Assembly (NCBI GenBank): GCA_963780655.1
Contig: CAWACP010000004.1
Location: 496,001 to 560,000, forward strand
DNA from: CAWACP01 sp963780655
GTDB taxonomy: Bacteria; Acidobacteriota; Terriglobia; Bryobacterales; Bryobacteraceae
Length of the DNA: 64,000 nucleotides
Direction of reading: 5' to 3'
The notes below the pieces were generated by a model. The model had not been told where the DNA came from. It searched no databases and saw nothing but the letters and a program-made list of their open reading frames with translations. The first letter of the stretch is position 1; the number at the start of each line of letters is the position of its first letter. The translations under genes were made by a program, and so were the position numbers. This document shows positions 26,176 to 34,386 of this stretch, in pieces.

Positions 26176-26745
26176 TTACCGGGACGCGATCTGAGATGTC
26201 TGGCCGGCTGCGCTGGCGAGCGCCGGAGCAACCGATGGCCCCTGGAAGGCCATGATATAGCGACGCATCGCCGCCTCGAACCAGTGCATTCCGTACGACC
26301 TCGCCTCTTCGAGCGCCTTCTCGTTCGTCCAGTGGTCATGGGCAACCCGATAGCAGGCGATTATCGTGCCGGTCCGGTCCTTGCCTTCCTTACAGTGGAC
26401 GAACACGGGCTCGTTCGCATCCAGCAGCGCGAGCACCTTCTGCACCAGCGCGTTCGCTGGAGCGTCGATGCCGCTCATGGGCATGCTCACGAACTGCATG
26501 CCCGCGGCCTGCACCGCTTTGGCTTCTCTCTGGAACGAGGGGTCGCCGCGAAGATCGATCACCGTCTTAACGCCGAGCGCCGAAAGGCTCTTCCAGCCCT
26601 CGTGGGAAGGCTGAGCGCCGCGGTAGATGTGTTCGTTTACCTGATGGAAGTTCGGAACACCGTTCGGAGCGGGCTGTTCGGCCCATCCGTGTATGCAGGC
26701 AACTGCAAAGAGCAGTGCGGCGCAGGAAAACCGGTGCGTTTTCAT
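26176..26745 (-). CDS. Exported tyrosine/dual-specificity phosphatase-like protein
   Basis: 189 residues from the ATG at 26745, with a signal peptide (MKTHRFSCAALLFAVACIHGWA). The Cys-X5-Arg phosphatase loop is HCKEGKDRTG, preceded by a plausible general-acid Asp in MPMSGIDAP. IYRGAQPSHEGWKSLSALGVKTVIDLR is characteristic of secreted DSP-like phosphatases. It would hydrolyse phosphoesters in the periplasm or outside; protein or inositol-phosphate substrates are both possible. Single gene. Confidence 0.88.
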   Translation of the reverse strand: MKTHRFSCAALLFAVACIHGWAEQPAPNGVPNFHQVNEHIYRGAQPSHEGWKSLSALGVKTVIDLRGDPSFQREAKAVQAAGMQFVSMPMSGIDAPANALVQKVLALLDANEPVFVHCKEGKDRTGTIIACYRVAHDHWTNEKALEEARSYGMHWFEAAMRRYIMAFQGPSVAPALASAAGQTSQIASR

Positions 26746-26970
26746 GACGGTTAGTGCTGTACTTAACAGATGCGCACCGCGCCGCTGGGGTTTCATGGGC
26801 GCAGGCCCGGAAAAACCCGCCGTCCGGGTCATGAGATCAACGGATACGTCGCGGACTATACTACGAGAGCCGTGCGGAACCCTCTACTGTCTCAGGCATG
26901 TTTACAGCCTGCTCACAATTGGTATGTTTATTGCACGGTATACTGAGATTTCCGGGGGGGAGTACCACCT

Positions 26971-27393
26971 ATGCGTGCCTACGCTAAATTCGCGATCCTG
27001 TTCGTCGCGATTATCGGCATCCTCGTCTGGCTGGCCGTTGGCGGAATCAGCGAGACCAAGACCTATTACAAGACCATCGCCGAAGTGAACGCGATGGGCG
27101 ATCGCGCCAGAAGTGAACGCCTTCGCGTCGGGGGCGATGTGGAAGCGGGCTCGATAGTCCGTTCCAGCCAGGGCGTAACTTTTGTGCTGAAACAAGACAG
27201 TCGGACGCTGAAGGTTGTTTACAACGGCATCGATCCCCTGCCCGACACGTTCAAAGACGGCTCGCAGGCTCTCGCCGACGGCCGCCTCGGAGAAGACGGC
27301 GTGTTCCACGCGGGCAAAATTCAGGCCAAGTGCGCTTCGAAATATCAGGCGAAGCCGGTATTGCGCACCGATCAGAAGCGCGCGAGTTTGTAA
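26971..27393 (+). CDS. ccmE: Cytochrome c maturation haem chaperone CcmE, CxxxY type
   Basis: 140 residues; N-terminal membrane anchor (residues ~6-25) and a periplasmic OB-fold (RLRVGGDVEAGSI, VTFVLKQDSRTLKVVYNGIDPLPDTF). It carries haem from CcmC to CcmF. In classical CcmE a His binds haem covalently in HxxxY; here the motif reads CASKY with Cys121 and Tyr125. The preceding GKIQAKC aligns with the usual VLAKH. A strong purine-rich ribosome-binding site precedes the ATG. First gene of the ccm operon; a TATACT at 26939-26944 may be its -10 box. Confidence 0.93.
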   Translation: MRAYAKFAILFVAIIGILVWLAVGGISETKTYYKTIAEVNAMGDRARSERLRVGGDVEAGSIVRSSQGVTFVLKQDSRTLKVVYNGIDPLPDTFKDGSQALADGRLGEDGVFHAGKIQAKCASKYQAKPVLRTDQKRASL

Positions 27394-27402
27394 TCAGCTT
27401 TC

Positions 27403-29433
27403 ATGGAAAACCTCGGCGCGCTTGCTGTTCTCCTCGCGTTCTGCCTCGCCGTTTATTCGACGGCCGGTTCCGTAGTCGGCAAGCTCGCGAAGCGGCCATT
27501 TCTCGCCGTCAGCGCTCAGCGCGCGGTCTACGCGGTCTTCGCCCTCCTCACCATCGCCTCCGGACTGCTTGTTTATCTGTTGATCACGGGCGATTACCAC
27601 ATGGCCTATGTCGCCGGTCACAGCGATCCCGGCATGCCCACCATCTACAAGTTCACCGCGTGGTGGGGCGGCCAGGAAGGCTCCCTGCTGCTCTGGTCAT
27701 GGCTGCTTTCCGGATACGCCTCGGTGGTGATGTGGACGAACCGGCGCAAGTTCCGCGACATGATGCCGTGGGTGACCTTCGTCCTGATGGCCACCGAAAC
27801 ATTCTTCCTCATTCTGGTGGCGTTTGTGGCATCCCCGTTCCAGATTCTGATTGCGGGCGACAAGGGCAACCTGGTGGAGGGCCAGCCGCAGGGTTTGAAC
27901 CCGCTGCTGCAATATCCGGCCATGGCCATCCATCCGCCGATGCTTTATCTCGGCTATGTCGGCTTCACGGTTCCGTTCGCCTTCGCCATGGCGTCCCTGA
28001 TTTCGAAGCAGCCGGGTGAAGGGTGGATCCACACCACGCGCCGGTGGACTCTCATTACCTGGCTGTTCCAGACCACCGGCGTCTGTCTGGGCATGGGTTG
28101 GGCGTATGCGGTGCTCGGCTGGGGCGGCTACTGGGCATGGGACCCGGTGGAGAACGCTTCCCTGCTGCCGTGGATCTGCGCGACGGCGTTCCTGCACTCG
28201 GTGATGATGCAGGAAAAGAAAGGCATGATGAAGGTGTGGAACATGGTGTTGGTCTCCGGCACTTTCTTCCTCTGCATCTTCGGCACGTTCCTTACGCGCT
28301 CGGGCATCGTGAACTCGGTTCATGCATTCGCGCAGAGCTCTATCGGCACATACTTCACGGCATTTCTCACCATCGGTATCGCCGCAACCATCTGGATCAT
28401 TCTCGACCGGCTGAAATACCTGAAGAGCGAAGCGCAACTGGAGAGCGTGATCTCGCGCGAGTCCAGCTTCCTGTTCAACAACCTGATTCTGGTGGCAAGC
28501 TGCTTCGCGGTGCTGTGGGGCACGCTGTTCCCGGTACTTTCAGAAGCGCTCACCGGCGAGAAGATCAGCGTCGACAAGCCGTTTTACGACCGCATTCTGA
28601 TACCGGTGGGGCTGTTCCTGATGTTCCTCACCGGCGTCGGCCCGCTGATCGCGTGGCGGCGCAGCTCGCTCGAAAGCCTCAGGAAGGCGTTCTTCTGGCC
28701 GTCGATCGCGGGCGCGGCGCTGGTGATCGGACTGGCGTTCGCCGGCGTATATGAACACCCCTACGCGCTGGTGTCGTTCGGCCTGTGCCTGTTCGTCACC
28801 GTCACTATCGCGATGGAGTTCTGGAAGGGCGCAAACGCGATTCACGCGAAGAGCGGCAGGGGATTGCTGCCGTCGGCAATCGAGCTGACGCATCGCAACA
28901 CGCGCCGCTACGGCGGATACCTGGTGCACATGGGCATTGTCCTGATGTTCATCGGGTTCACCGGGTCGGCGTTCAACAAGAACACCACCGTGCAGGTGAA
29001 TCCCGGCCAGGAGTTTCCTGTCGGGCCGTACAACATGCGCATCGTCAACGTGCAGGACGGCGATAACGACAACTACGAGTGGCGTAAAACCATGGTGGAG
29101 TTGCGCAAAGGCGGAGAGAATCTGGGCACGCTCGAGCCGGAGCACCGCTTTTTCAAATCGAGCCGGCAGCCCGTATCCGAGGTGGCGATTCGGCGCCGGC
29201 TGAACGAAGACGTCTATGTGAATTTCACGGGCATGTCCAACGACAACCGGCAGTACGTCCTTCAGGCTTACGTGTTCCCGCTGGTTTCGTGGATCTGGAT
29301 CGGTTATTACGTCGTTCTGATCGGGACCATCATTTGTCTCATTCCGCCGAAGATGCGTTTGGCATACGCGCGAACGAGCGTTCTGGGAGTGGCGGCCGCA
29401 AAGGAAAGAGATGCCGAAGTGGCTGCGAATTAG
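27403..29433 (+). CDS. ccmF: Cytochrome c haem lyase subunit CcmF
   Basis: 676 residues, many membrane segments. The WWD haem-handling motif is WGGYWAWDPVENASLLPW (~residues 240-257), and an earlier WGGQEGSLLLWSWLLS marks the family N-terminal region. The C-terminal half contains LTHRNTRRYGGYLVHMG and a periplasmic domain, as in CcmF. It joins haem from CcmE to apocytochrome thiols at the periplasmic face. It begins nine bases after ccmE and overlaps ccmH by 23 bases. Confidence 0.96.
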   Translation: MENLGALAVLLAFCLAVYSTAGSVVGKLAKRPFLAVSAQRAVYAVFALLTIASGLLVYLLITGDYHMAYVAGHSDPGMPTIYKFTAWWGGQEGSLLLWSWLLSGYASVVMWTNRRKFRDMMPWVTFVLMATETFFLILVAFVASPFQILIAGDKGNLVEGQPQGLNPLLQYPAMAIHPPMLYLGYVGFTVPFAFAMASLISKQPGEGWIHTTRRWTLITWLFQTTGVCLGMGWAYAVLGWGGYWAWDPVENASLLPWICATAFLHSVMMQEKKGMMKVWNMVLVSGTFFLCIFGTFLTRSGIVNSVHAFAQSSIGTYFTAFLTIGIAATIWIILDRLKYLKSEAQLESVISRESSFLFNNLILVASCFAVLWGTLFPVLSEALTGEKISVDKPFYDRILIPVGLFLMFLTGVGPLIAWRRSSLESLRKAFFWPSIAGAALVIGLAFAGVYEHPYALVSFGLCLFVTVTIAMEFWKGANAIHAKSGRGLLPSAIELTHRNTRRYGGYLVHMGIVLMFIGFTGSAFNKNTTVQVNPGQEFPVGPYNMRIVNVQDGDNDNYEWRKTMVELRKGGENLGTLEPEHRFFKSSRQPVSEVAIRRRLNEDVYVNFTGMSNDNRQYVLQAYVFPLVSWIWIGYYVVLIGTIICLIPPKMRLAYARTSVLGVAAAKERDAEVAAN

Positions 29434-29875
29434 CATCGTTGCGGCGCTCGCGGCGTTCGGCTGCGCCGCGCAGACCGCGACCGACCTCGAGAGCCCCGCT
29501 GTCAACCGCGTCGCGGTTCGCCTGAACTGCCCCTGTGGCTGCAAGATGAACATGGCTTGCCGCATGGAGCCGTACCCGTGTCAGGTCTGCAATGCGCACA
29601 AGATCAAAATCTTCAACATGCAGGCGCGCGGCATGTCCGACGACGCCATTCTCGCCAGCTTTGCCAGGGATGAAGGCGCGGACATTCTGGCGACGCCCCC
29701 GGGATTCTTCGGGTCCATTTCCTCGTACGCGGCGCTGTTCGTCGGGCTCTTGCTGGTGATCTTCGCGATCAGGAAATATCGGCGCAATCAACCGGCGACT
29801 GCCGGTCCCGTGGCCGATGAGAATCTGGCCCGTTATCACGACCAGATAGAGAAGGACTTAGCGAAACTCGACTGA
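29411..29875 (+). CDS. ccmH: CcmH-like apocytochrome thiol reductase subunit with CPCGC motif
   Basis: 154 residues: signal/anchor at the N-terminus, a short periplasmic helical domain and a C-terminal membrane segment (AALFVGLLLVIFAI). The usual LRCxxC is replaced by LNCPCGC (Cys40, 42, 44), with further Cys50, 57 and 60. The downstream MSDDAILASFARDEG matches the conserved CcmH helix. The expected role is reduction/holding of the apocytochrome CxxCH for CcmF. The six-cysteine arrangement could instead bind a metal; only biochemistry can tell. Confidence 0.85.
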   Translation: MPKWLRISIVAALAAFGCAAQTATDLESPAVNRVAVRLNCPCGCKMNMACRMEPYPCQVCNAHKIKIFNMQARGMSDDAILASFARDEGADILATPPGFFGSISSYAALFVGLLLVIFAIRKYRRNQPATAGPVADENLARYHDQIEKDLAKLD

Positions 29876-30294
29876 TGCCCTCCGCCGCCCTCGTCGCGTT
29901 TGCCATAGCACTGATGGCCGGCGCATTATTGTTCACGCTGCTCGTTCGAAGCAAGGACGTTCCCGAGCCCGAGCCGCCGTCGCCCGCGGCGCATCTGGAA
30001 CAGCGCAAGGCGCAGATCTACGAGAACCTGCGCGACCTGCAGTTCGAGTATCGCGTCGGCAAGCTGTCGGATCAGGATTATCAGACGACGAAGCTGGGAT
30101 TGCAGAAGGAACTGGCCAGCGTAATGGCCGAGATCGATCAGGTGCAGCCGCCGCCTGTGACCCCTGTTACCCAGCCGCGACGTGTTACCGAGCCGCGACC
30201 GCCAGGGAGCGGTCTCCTCTGTCCGCACTGCGGCGCGAAGTTTCCCAAGCCCATGAAGTTCTGCGGCGAGTGCGGAAAGGCCATGCAGGCATGA
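29875..30294 (+). CDS. CcmI-like membrane protein with C-terminal zinc ribbon
   Basis: 139 residues, start overlapping the ccmH stop (TGATG). One N-terminal membrane segment is followed by a coiled region (HLEQRKAQIYENLRDLQFEYRVGKLSDQDYQTTKLGL), matching the CcmI N-terminal helix pattern. A Pro-rich linker leads to a double-CxxC ribbon (CPHCGAKFPKPMKFCGECG). The TPR part of CcmI is absent. The linker sequence EPRPPGSG is encoded by a REP-like arm (30190-30212). It probably assists apocytochrome delivery in the Ccm complex (inference from position). Confidence 0.82.
   Translation: MPSAALVAFAIALMAGALLFTLLVRSKDVPEPEPPSPAAHLEQRKAQIYENLRDLQFEYRVGKLSDQDYQTTKLGLQKELASVMAEIDQVQPPPVTPVTQPRRVTEPRPPGSGLLCPHCGAKFPKPMKFCGECGKAMQA
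30190..30212 (+). repeat. REP-like arm inside a coding sequence
   Basis: 21 of 23 bases match the right arm of the intergenic palindrome at 6084-6106. It encodes the linker just before the zinc ribbon of the CcmI-like protein. Confidence 0.7.
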
Positions 30295-31265
30295 TCCGAC
30301 ACGTCATCATTGCGCTCGTATGCGCCGCGACTGCGATGGCCGGCATCGACGGCACGGTGATGAACCGGACCACTGGCCGGGCGCAGCCGGACGTCATCCT
30401 GCAACTGCTGCAACCGAGCCAACAGGGAATGCAGACCCTCGGCACCGCGAAATCGGACGCATCCGGGAAGTTCCACTTCGATCAGGAGCCGGCGGGGCCG
30501 AAGCTGGTGCAGGCCATCTACGCCGGCGTGCTCTACAGTCAGATGATTCCGCCGGGCATGCCCACCAGCGGCGTCGAAGTGCCCATCTACGACTCGACAA
30601 AAAACCGCTCGGCGGCGCATCTTGCCGAGCACATGATGCTGCTGCAGCCCACGGGTACGGCGCTGGCGGTCAGCGAGACATTCATATATCAGAACACGGG
30701 CAAGGAGACGTTCAACGATCCGGCGAACGGCTCGGCGCGGTTTGAAGTTCCGGCCGATCTGGCCGAGAGCCCATCGGTGTCCATCACGCCCCCGGGCGGC
30801 ATGCCCATCACTCGTCCGGCGGCGCCGGGAAAGCAGAAGCGGACGTACCGTGTGGATTATCCGGTTAATCCAGGTGAGACCCGATTCGATGTCAGCTACA
30901 CGTTGCCCGCGACGACACAGCTCAGCGGCAAGGTCCTGGAGACGAGCGCGCCTCTGCGCCTGGTTGTGCCGAGCGGCGTGACCCTGACCGGCGCGAATCT
31001 CGAGCCGCTCGGGCAGGAGCCGAGCACGCAGGCCGTCATTTACAACATCAAGGGCAATTCGTTCGATGTTCAGGTGAACGGCACGGGAACGCTCGGCCAG
31101 CCCGACGCGGCATCGGCCGATGAGGATACCGGCCAGCCACACATCGAGGCGGTGACGCCGCGCTTGTACGACAACCTGTATGTGGTGCTGGCGCTCTCGT
31201 TCGCGATATTGATTCTCGGCTCGATTCTGCTGTACCGCCGCGGCGCGCCGAAAGGCGGCCAGTGA
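30291..31265 (+). CDS. Exported membrane-anchored protein of the ccm operon, unknown function
   Basis: 324 residues; ATGA overlap with the preceding gene. It has a signal peptide (MIRHVIIALVCAATAMA), a carboxypeptidase-regulatory-like beta-sandwich (GIDGTVMNRTTGRAQPDVIL through KSDASGKFHFDQEP), a second beta-rich region (SETFIYQNTGKETFND, FDVSYTLP) and one C-terminal membrane helix (YVVLALSFAILILGSILLY) followed by basic residues. The topology is a large periplasmic domain anchored at its C-terminus. The tight operon position between ccmH/CcmI-like and ccmA suggests a role in cytochrome maturation or haem protection, not shown by sequence. Confidence 0.8.
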   Translation: MIRHVIIALVCAATAMAGIDGTVMNRTTGRAQPDVILQLLQPSQQGMQTLGTAKSDASGKFHFDQEPAGPKLVQAIYAGVLYSQMIPPGMPTSGVEVPIYDSTKNRSAAHLAEHMMLLQPTGTALAVSETFIYQNTGKETFNDPANGSARFEVPADLAESPSVSITPPGGMPITRPAAPGKQKRTYRVDYPVNPGETRFDVSYTLPATTQLSGKVLETSAPLRLVVPSGVTLTGANLEPLGQEPSTQAVIYNIKGNSFDVQVNGTGTLGQPDAASADEDTGQPHIEAVTPRLYDNLYVVLALSFAILILGSILLYRRGAPKGGQ

Positions 31266-31287
31266 TGTGGCTGCGATCCCGGCCGCG

Positions 31288-31416
31288 CCTTTGTGGGGCG
31301 GGCGCCTCGCCTGCGGCCGACGCCCCGGCGGCCTGCTCGGTATCTTCTGAATGCGTGTTCCGCCGGACGAGGCGGGCGGGGCGCCCGCCGCAGGCGAGGC
31401 GCCTGCCCCACAAAGG
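31288..31416. repeat. Large inverted repeat with REP-like arms ahead of ccmA
   Basis: Arms 31288-31317 and 31387-31416 are inverted copies at 29 of 30 bases, around a 69-base centre. The arm contains GTGGGGC(A/G)GGCG as in the other REP-like elements. The right arm ends in AAAGGGG, which serves as the ribosome-binding site for the GTG start of ccmA at 31426. Confidence 0.85.
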
Positions 31417-31425
31417 GGTCCGTCC

Positions 31426-32124
31426 GTGACCGCTGTCGAGGTTGAGGGCGTCTGGAAATACTACGGCGACTACCCAGCCCTGCGCGACATCGGCCTGACC
31501 GTTGAGCCCGGCGCGTGTCTGGCGCTGCTGGGCCGAAACGGGGCGGGGAAGACTACTCTGCTGCGGATTCTCGCCGGCCTTTCGCGTCCGGCAAAGGGCA
31601 CGGTCCGCATTTTCGGCGAGGACACGCGGCACCGCGATACGCGGCGCAGCATCGGCGTGATCGGCCATTCCATCGGCGTCTACGAGGAACTCTCGGCCAT
31701 CGAGAATCTGCGGATGTTCGCGCGCTTGTACGGCGTCGCCGATCCGGAGCGCACCGCCATGGAGTGGCTCGATCGCACTGGTCTCGCGCGGGTCCGGGAT
31801 GGTCTGGTCAGGGAGTTCTCGCGCGGTATGCGCCAGCGCCTGGCCGTCGCGCGCGCGTTCCTGCACGATCCGTCGCTGCTCCTGCTCGACGAGCCCTTCA
31901 CCGCGCTTGACGACCGCGCTATCGCCGTTCTGCAGGGCCTGCTGAAACACGCGCAGAGCGAGGGCCGAAGCATTATCATGTCCACGCACCAGTTGCGCGA
32001 GGCGCTGGAGCTGGCCAGTCATGTTGCGCTGATTAACCGCGGCAAGCTCGCGTTTCGCGGCTTGCGAACTCAGGAAATGCTCGATGATCCAGGATGGCTC
32101 TACCGTAATTACGGCGAAGCATAA
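31426..32124 (+). CDS. ccmA: Cytochrome c maturation ABC ATPase CcmA
   Basis: 232 residues from the GTG at 31426. The frame is open further upstream, but that part is the palindromic repeat. Walker A GRNGAGKTT, Q-loop region, signature FSRGMRQRL, Walker B LLLLDEPFT and H-switch STHQ are all present. It powers CcmB/C/D and release of holo-CcmE. It overlaps ccmB by 41 bases. Confidence 0.92.
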   Translation: MTAVEVEGVWKYYGDYPALRDIGLTVEPGACLALLGRNGAGKTTLLRILAGLSRPAKGTVRIFGEDTRHRDTRRSIGVIGHSIGVYEELSAIENLRMFARLYGVADPERTAMEWLDRTGLARVRDGLVREFSRGMRQRLAVARAFLHDPSLLLLDEPFTALDDRAIAVLQGLLKHAQSEGRSIIMSTHQLREALELASHVALINRGKLAFRGLRTQEMLDDPGWLYRNYGEA

Positions 32125-32833
32125 AGCGGTTCCGGCGCCCGGATCGGTCCCCCTGACCTGGCTGCTGCAGACGCTCGCCGTCGCATCGAAGGACCTGCGT
32201 TCCGAGATGCGCAGCAAGGAGACCGTCAACGCGTCGCTGTCGTTCGCGCTGGTCATCCTGCTGCTGTTCAATTTCGCCTTCGACCCGTCGAGCGACATGA
32301 TGCGCGACATCTCCGGCGGCCTGCTCTGGCTGGTGTTCGCATTCGCCGGCGCGCTGATCCTGAACCGCAGCTTCTCGCGCGAGCTGGTGAACGATTGCCT
32401 TGACGCGCTCATCGCGTCGCCCGCCAGTCCCGGCCAGCTCTTCCTCGGCAAGTCGGTGGCGAACTTCACGCTGCTGCTGGCCGTGGAAGTGGTCTGCCTG
32501 CCGGTGTTCGGAATCTTCTACAACGTGGCGTGGGCGCGGCACCCGTGGTGGCTGGCCGCCGTGTTCATTCTGGGCACATGGGCGCTGACGGTGATCGGCA
32601 CCATGTTCAGCGCCATGACCGTGAACCTGCGCCTGCGCGAGCTAATGCTGCCCATCCTCGTGTATCCGATGATGGTGCCGGCGCTCATGGCGGCCATTCA
32701 GTTGACCACGGTGCTGATGTCCGGCCAGCCGGTTGGCGGCGAGAACCTGATCTGGATCAGGCTGCTGGTGGGCTTTGATATCATCTTCACCATTCTCGGG
32801 CTGGGCTTTGTCGAAATCGTTCTGGTCGGGTGA
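32084..32833 (+). CDS. ccmB: Haem exporter permease subunit CcmB
   Basis: 249 residues with six predicted membrane segments. Family features are VASKDLRSEMRSKE at the N-terminus, LLWLVFAFAGALILNRSFSRE, and the block DALIASPASPGQLFLGKSVANF. It is the membrane partner of CcmA in the Ccm ABC complex. The start overlaps the ccmA 3' end, so expression is translationally coupled. Confidence 0.93.
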   Translation: MIQDGSTVITAKHKAVPAPGSVPLTWLLQTLAVASKDLRSEMRSKETVNASLSFALVILLLFNFAFDPSSDMMRDISGGLLWLVFAFAGALILNRSFSRELVNDCLDALIASPASPGQLFLGKSVANFTLLLAVEVVCLPVFGIFYNVAWARHPWWLAAVFILGTWALTVIGTMFSAMTVNLRLRELMLPILVYPMMVPALMAAIQLTTVLMSGQPVGGENLIWIRLLVGFDIIFTILGLGFVEIVLVG

Positions 32834-32836
32834 GCT

Positions 32837-33520
32837 ATGCGTGAAAAGCTGATTTACGTGTTCTGCCTTGCGGCGATGGGCCTGCTCGCATGGGACCTGT
32901 ATCGAGTCTTCCTGGTCCTGCCCGACGAGGCGAACCAGGGCGCCATCTACCGTATCATCTATATCCACGTGCCGGCCGCATTCGCTGCCCTGATCGGGTT
33001 CTTCGTGGCCATGGTGGCGAGCGCGTCGTACCTGATTACGCGAAATCTGAAGTTCGATGCGGTGGCGGCGGCGGTGACGGAAGTCGGCGTTATCTTCGCG
33101 GCGGTGAACCTGGTTACCGGCAGCATCTGGGCACGCATCATCTGGGGCATCTGGTGGACCTGGGATGCGCGGCTGACCTCGATGTTCGTCTGCTGGCTGC
33201 TCTACGCGGGCTATCTGATGCTGCGGCGCGCCATCGACGAACCGACGCAGCGCGCGCAGCTTTCCGCGGTGCTTTCTATCTTTGCGTTCGTCGATGTGAT
33301 CATCGTGTGGAAGTCCATCGAATGGTGGCGGACGCAGCATCCCGGACCGGTGCTCAGCGTGCGCAGCGGTGGTGGCATGGCGCCGGGGATGGAATCGCCG
33401 CTGTGGTGGAACGTGCTGGCGATGGTGCTGGTGGCGTCCGCGCTGGTGCTGCTGCGCATGCGGCAGGAAGACATCCGCCGCGAAATCGATGCGCTGCGCC
33501 GCCACGCGCACGCCCTCTAG
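32837..33520 (+). CDS. ccmC: Haem transfer protein CcmC
   Basis: 227 residues; multiple membrane segments; the haem-binding WWD signature WGIWWTWDARLTSM and the flanking His in IYIHVPAA are present. CcmC loads haem onto CcmE. It starts three bases after the ccmB stop. The sequence past ~190 (PLWWNVLAMVLVASALVLLRMRQ) is the final membrane helix. Confidence 0.94.
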   Translation: MREKLIYVFCLAAMGLLAWDLYRVFLVLPDEANQGAIYRIIYIHVPAAFAALIGFFVAMVASASYLITRNLKFDAVAAAVTEVGVIFAAVNLVTGSIWARIIWGIWWTWDARLTSMFVCWLLYAGYLMLRRAIDEPTQRAQLSAVLSIFAFVDVIIVWKSIEWWRTQHPGPVLSVRSGGGMAPGMESPLWWNVLAMVLVASALVLLRMRQEDIRREIDALRRHAHAL

Positions 33521-33528
33521 GAGACCGA

Positions 33529-33702
33529 ATGGATACCCGAAACTTCACTTTTATGTTCTACGGCTTTCTGGCCGCGTGGATCATCGTGCTCGGCTACGTG
33601 ATGTCCATCGCGATGCGCGAGAACAAGCTGCGCCGCGAGCTCGACCGCGTGCGCAGGATGTTCGAAGAGCGCGAGACGGAGAACAGCCGCCCGGCGGCAT
33701 AA
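33529..33702 (+). CDS. ccmD: Small membrane protein CcmD
   Basis: 57 residues starting at the ATG at 33529 with AGGAG seven bases upstream; eight bases after the ccmC stop. One membrane helix (FMFYGFLAAWIIVLGYVMSIAM) is followed by a charged helix (RRELDRVRRMFEERE), the standard CcmD layout. It keeps holo-CcmE release from the CcmC-CcmE complex efficient. Last gene of the operon. Confidence 0.88.
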   Translation: MDTRNFTFMFYGFLAAWIIVLGYVMSIAMRENKLRRELDRVRRMFEERETENSRPAA

Positions 33703-33727
33703 GGGCGACGACTGCTAAAATGCAAGC

Positions 33728-33967
33728 ATGGCTGAAGTAGTGCGGTGGTCTGTTATCGTTTCGAAAGAAACCGATGCAGCACTGCGCACGTACTTTGCGC
33801 GCCGCGGGATTACTTCAGAAAACCTGTCCAGATTTGTTGAAGAAGCAGTCAGGTGGCGTGTTCTCGATCAAACGGTGTCTGAAACGAAAGCAGCGAATTC
33901 AGGCGTTCCCCGGGAAGAAATCGAAAGCGCCATTGATGAGGCCGTCCAGTCCGTCCGCTCCGAATAG
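33728..33967 (+). CDS. Antitoxin of a PIN-domain toxin-antitoxin pair
   Basis: 79 residues. RWSVIVSKETDAALRTYFARRGITSENLSRFVEEAVRWRVL fits a ribbon-helix-helix antitoxin, with an acidic tail. The ATG at 33728 follows an extended -10 (TGC-TAAAAT, 33713-33721) by six bases and has no ribosome-binding site, so the mRNA may be leaderless. The toxin gene starts five bases downstream. Confidence 0.82.
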   Translation: MAEVVRWSVIVSKETDAALRTYFARRGITSENLSRFVEEAVRWRVLDQTVSETKAANSGVPREEIESAIDEAVQSVRSE

Positions 33968-33972
33968 CGCAG

Positions 33973-34386
33973 GTGCGCAACATTCTCGACACCAACGTTC
34001 TGGTCAGTGCTCTGATTGTGCCGAGCGGCCCGACGGACTACCTGTACCAGTGCTGGCGTGCCGGTCGCTTCCAGTTAATCAGCAGTGAAGAGCAACTCGA
34101 TGAGTTCCGGCGGGTTACCCGATACCCGCGACTCAGGAAGTATCTCAAACCCGCGGCAGCTGGAACAATGGTGAACCAGATCGGTGCCTTGGCGGAAATT
34201 GTGGGCCCGCTTCCCACAGTGACGATTTCTCCGGATGCTTCCGACAATTTCCTGCTTGCCATGGCACAAGCCAGTAGCGCCGATTGTCTTATTACCGGCG
34301 ACAGGCGAGATCTGCTCGCTTTGGAGCGGCACTTTGGTACGAGGATCATCGGCGTTCGCAAGGCTATAGCTCTTCTCGAGGGATGA
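33973..34386 (+). CDS. PIN-family toxin (COG1569 type)
   Basis: 137 residues; GTG start. The PIN core has NILDTNVLVSALI (first Asp), EEQLDEFRRV (Glu), SPDASDNFLLAMA and the ADCLITGDRRDLLAL block with the final acidic residues. All catalytic acids are present, so an active Mg-dependent RNase is expected. It is paired with the upstream antitoxin. Confidence 0.88.
   Translation: MRNILDTNVLVSALIVPSGPTDYLYQCWRAGRFQLISSEEQLDEFRRVTRYPRLRKYLKPAAAGTMVNQIGALAEIVGPLPTVTISPDASDNFLLAMAQASSADCLITGDRRDLLALERHFGTRIIGVRKAIALLEG

Noticed and set aside
30190..30212. REP arm as a sign that the CcmI-like gene is broken
   Set aside because: The frame continues through it into a complete zinc ribbon with four cysteines.
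31351..31425. Upstream ATG for ccmA at 31351
   Set aside because: The extra residues are encoded by the palindromic repeat and are absent from CcmA; the GTG at 31426 has a proper ribosome-binding site.
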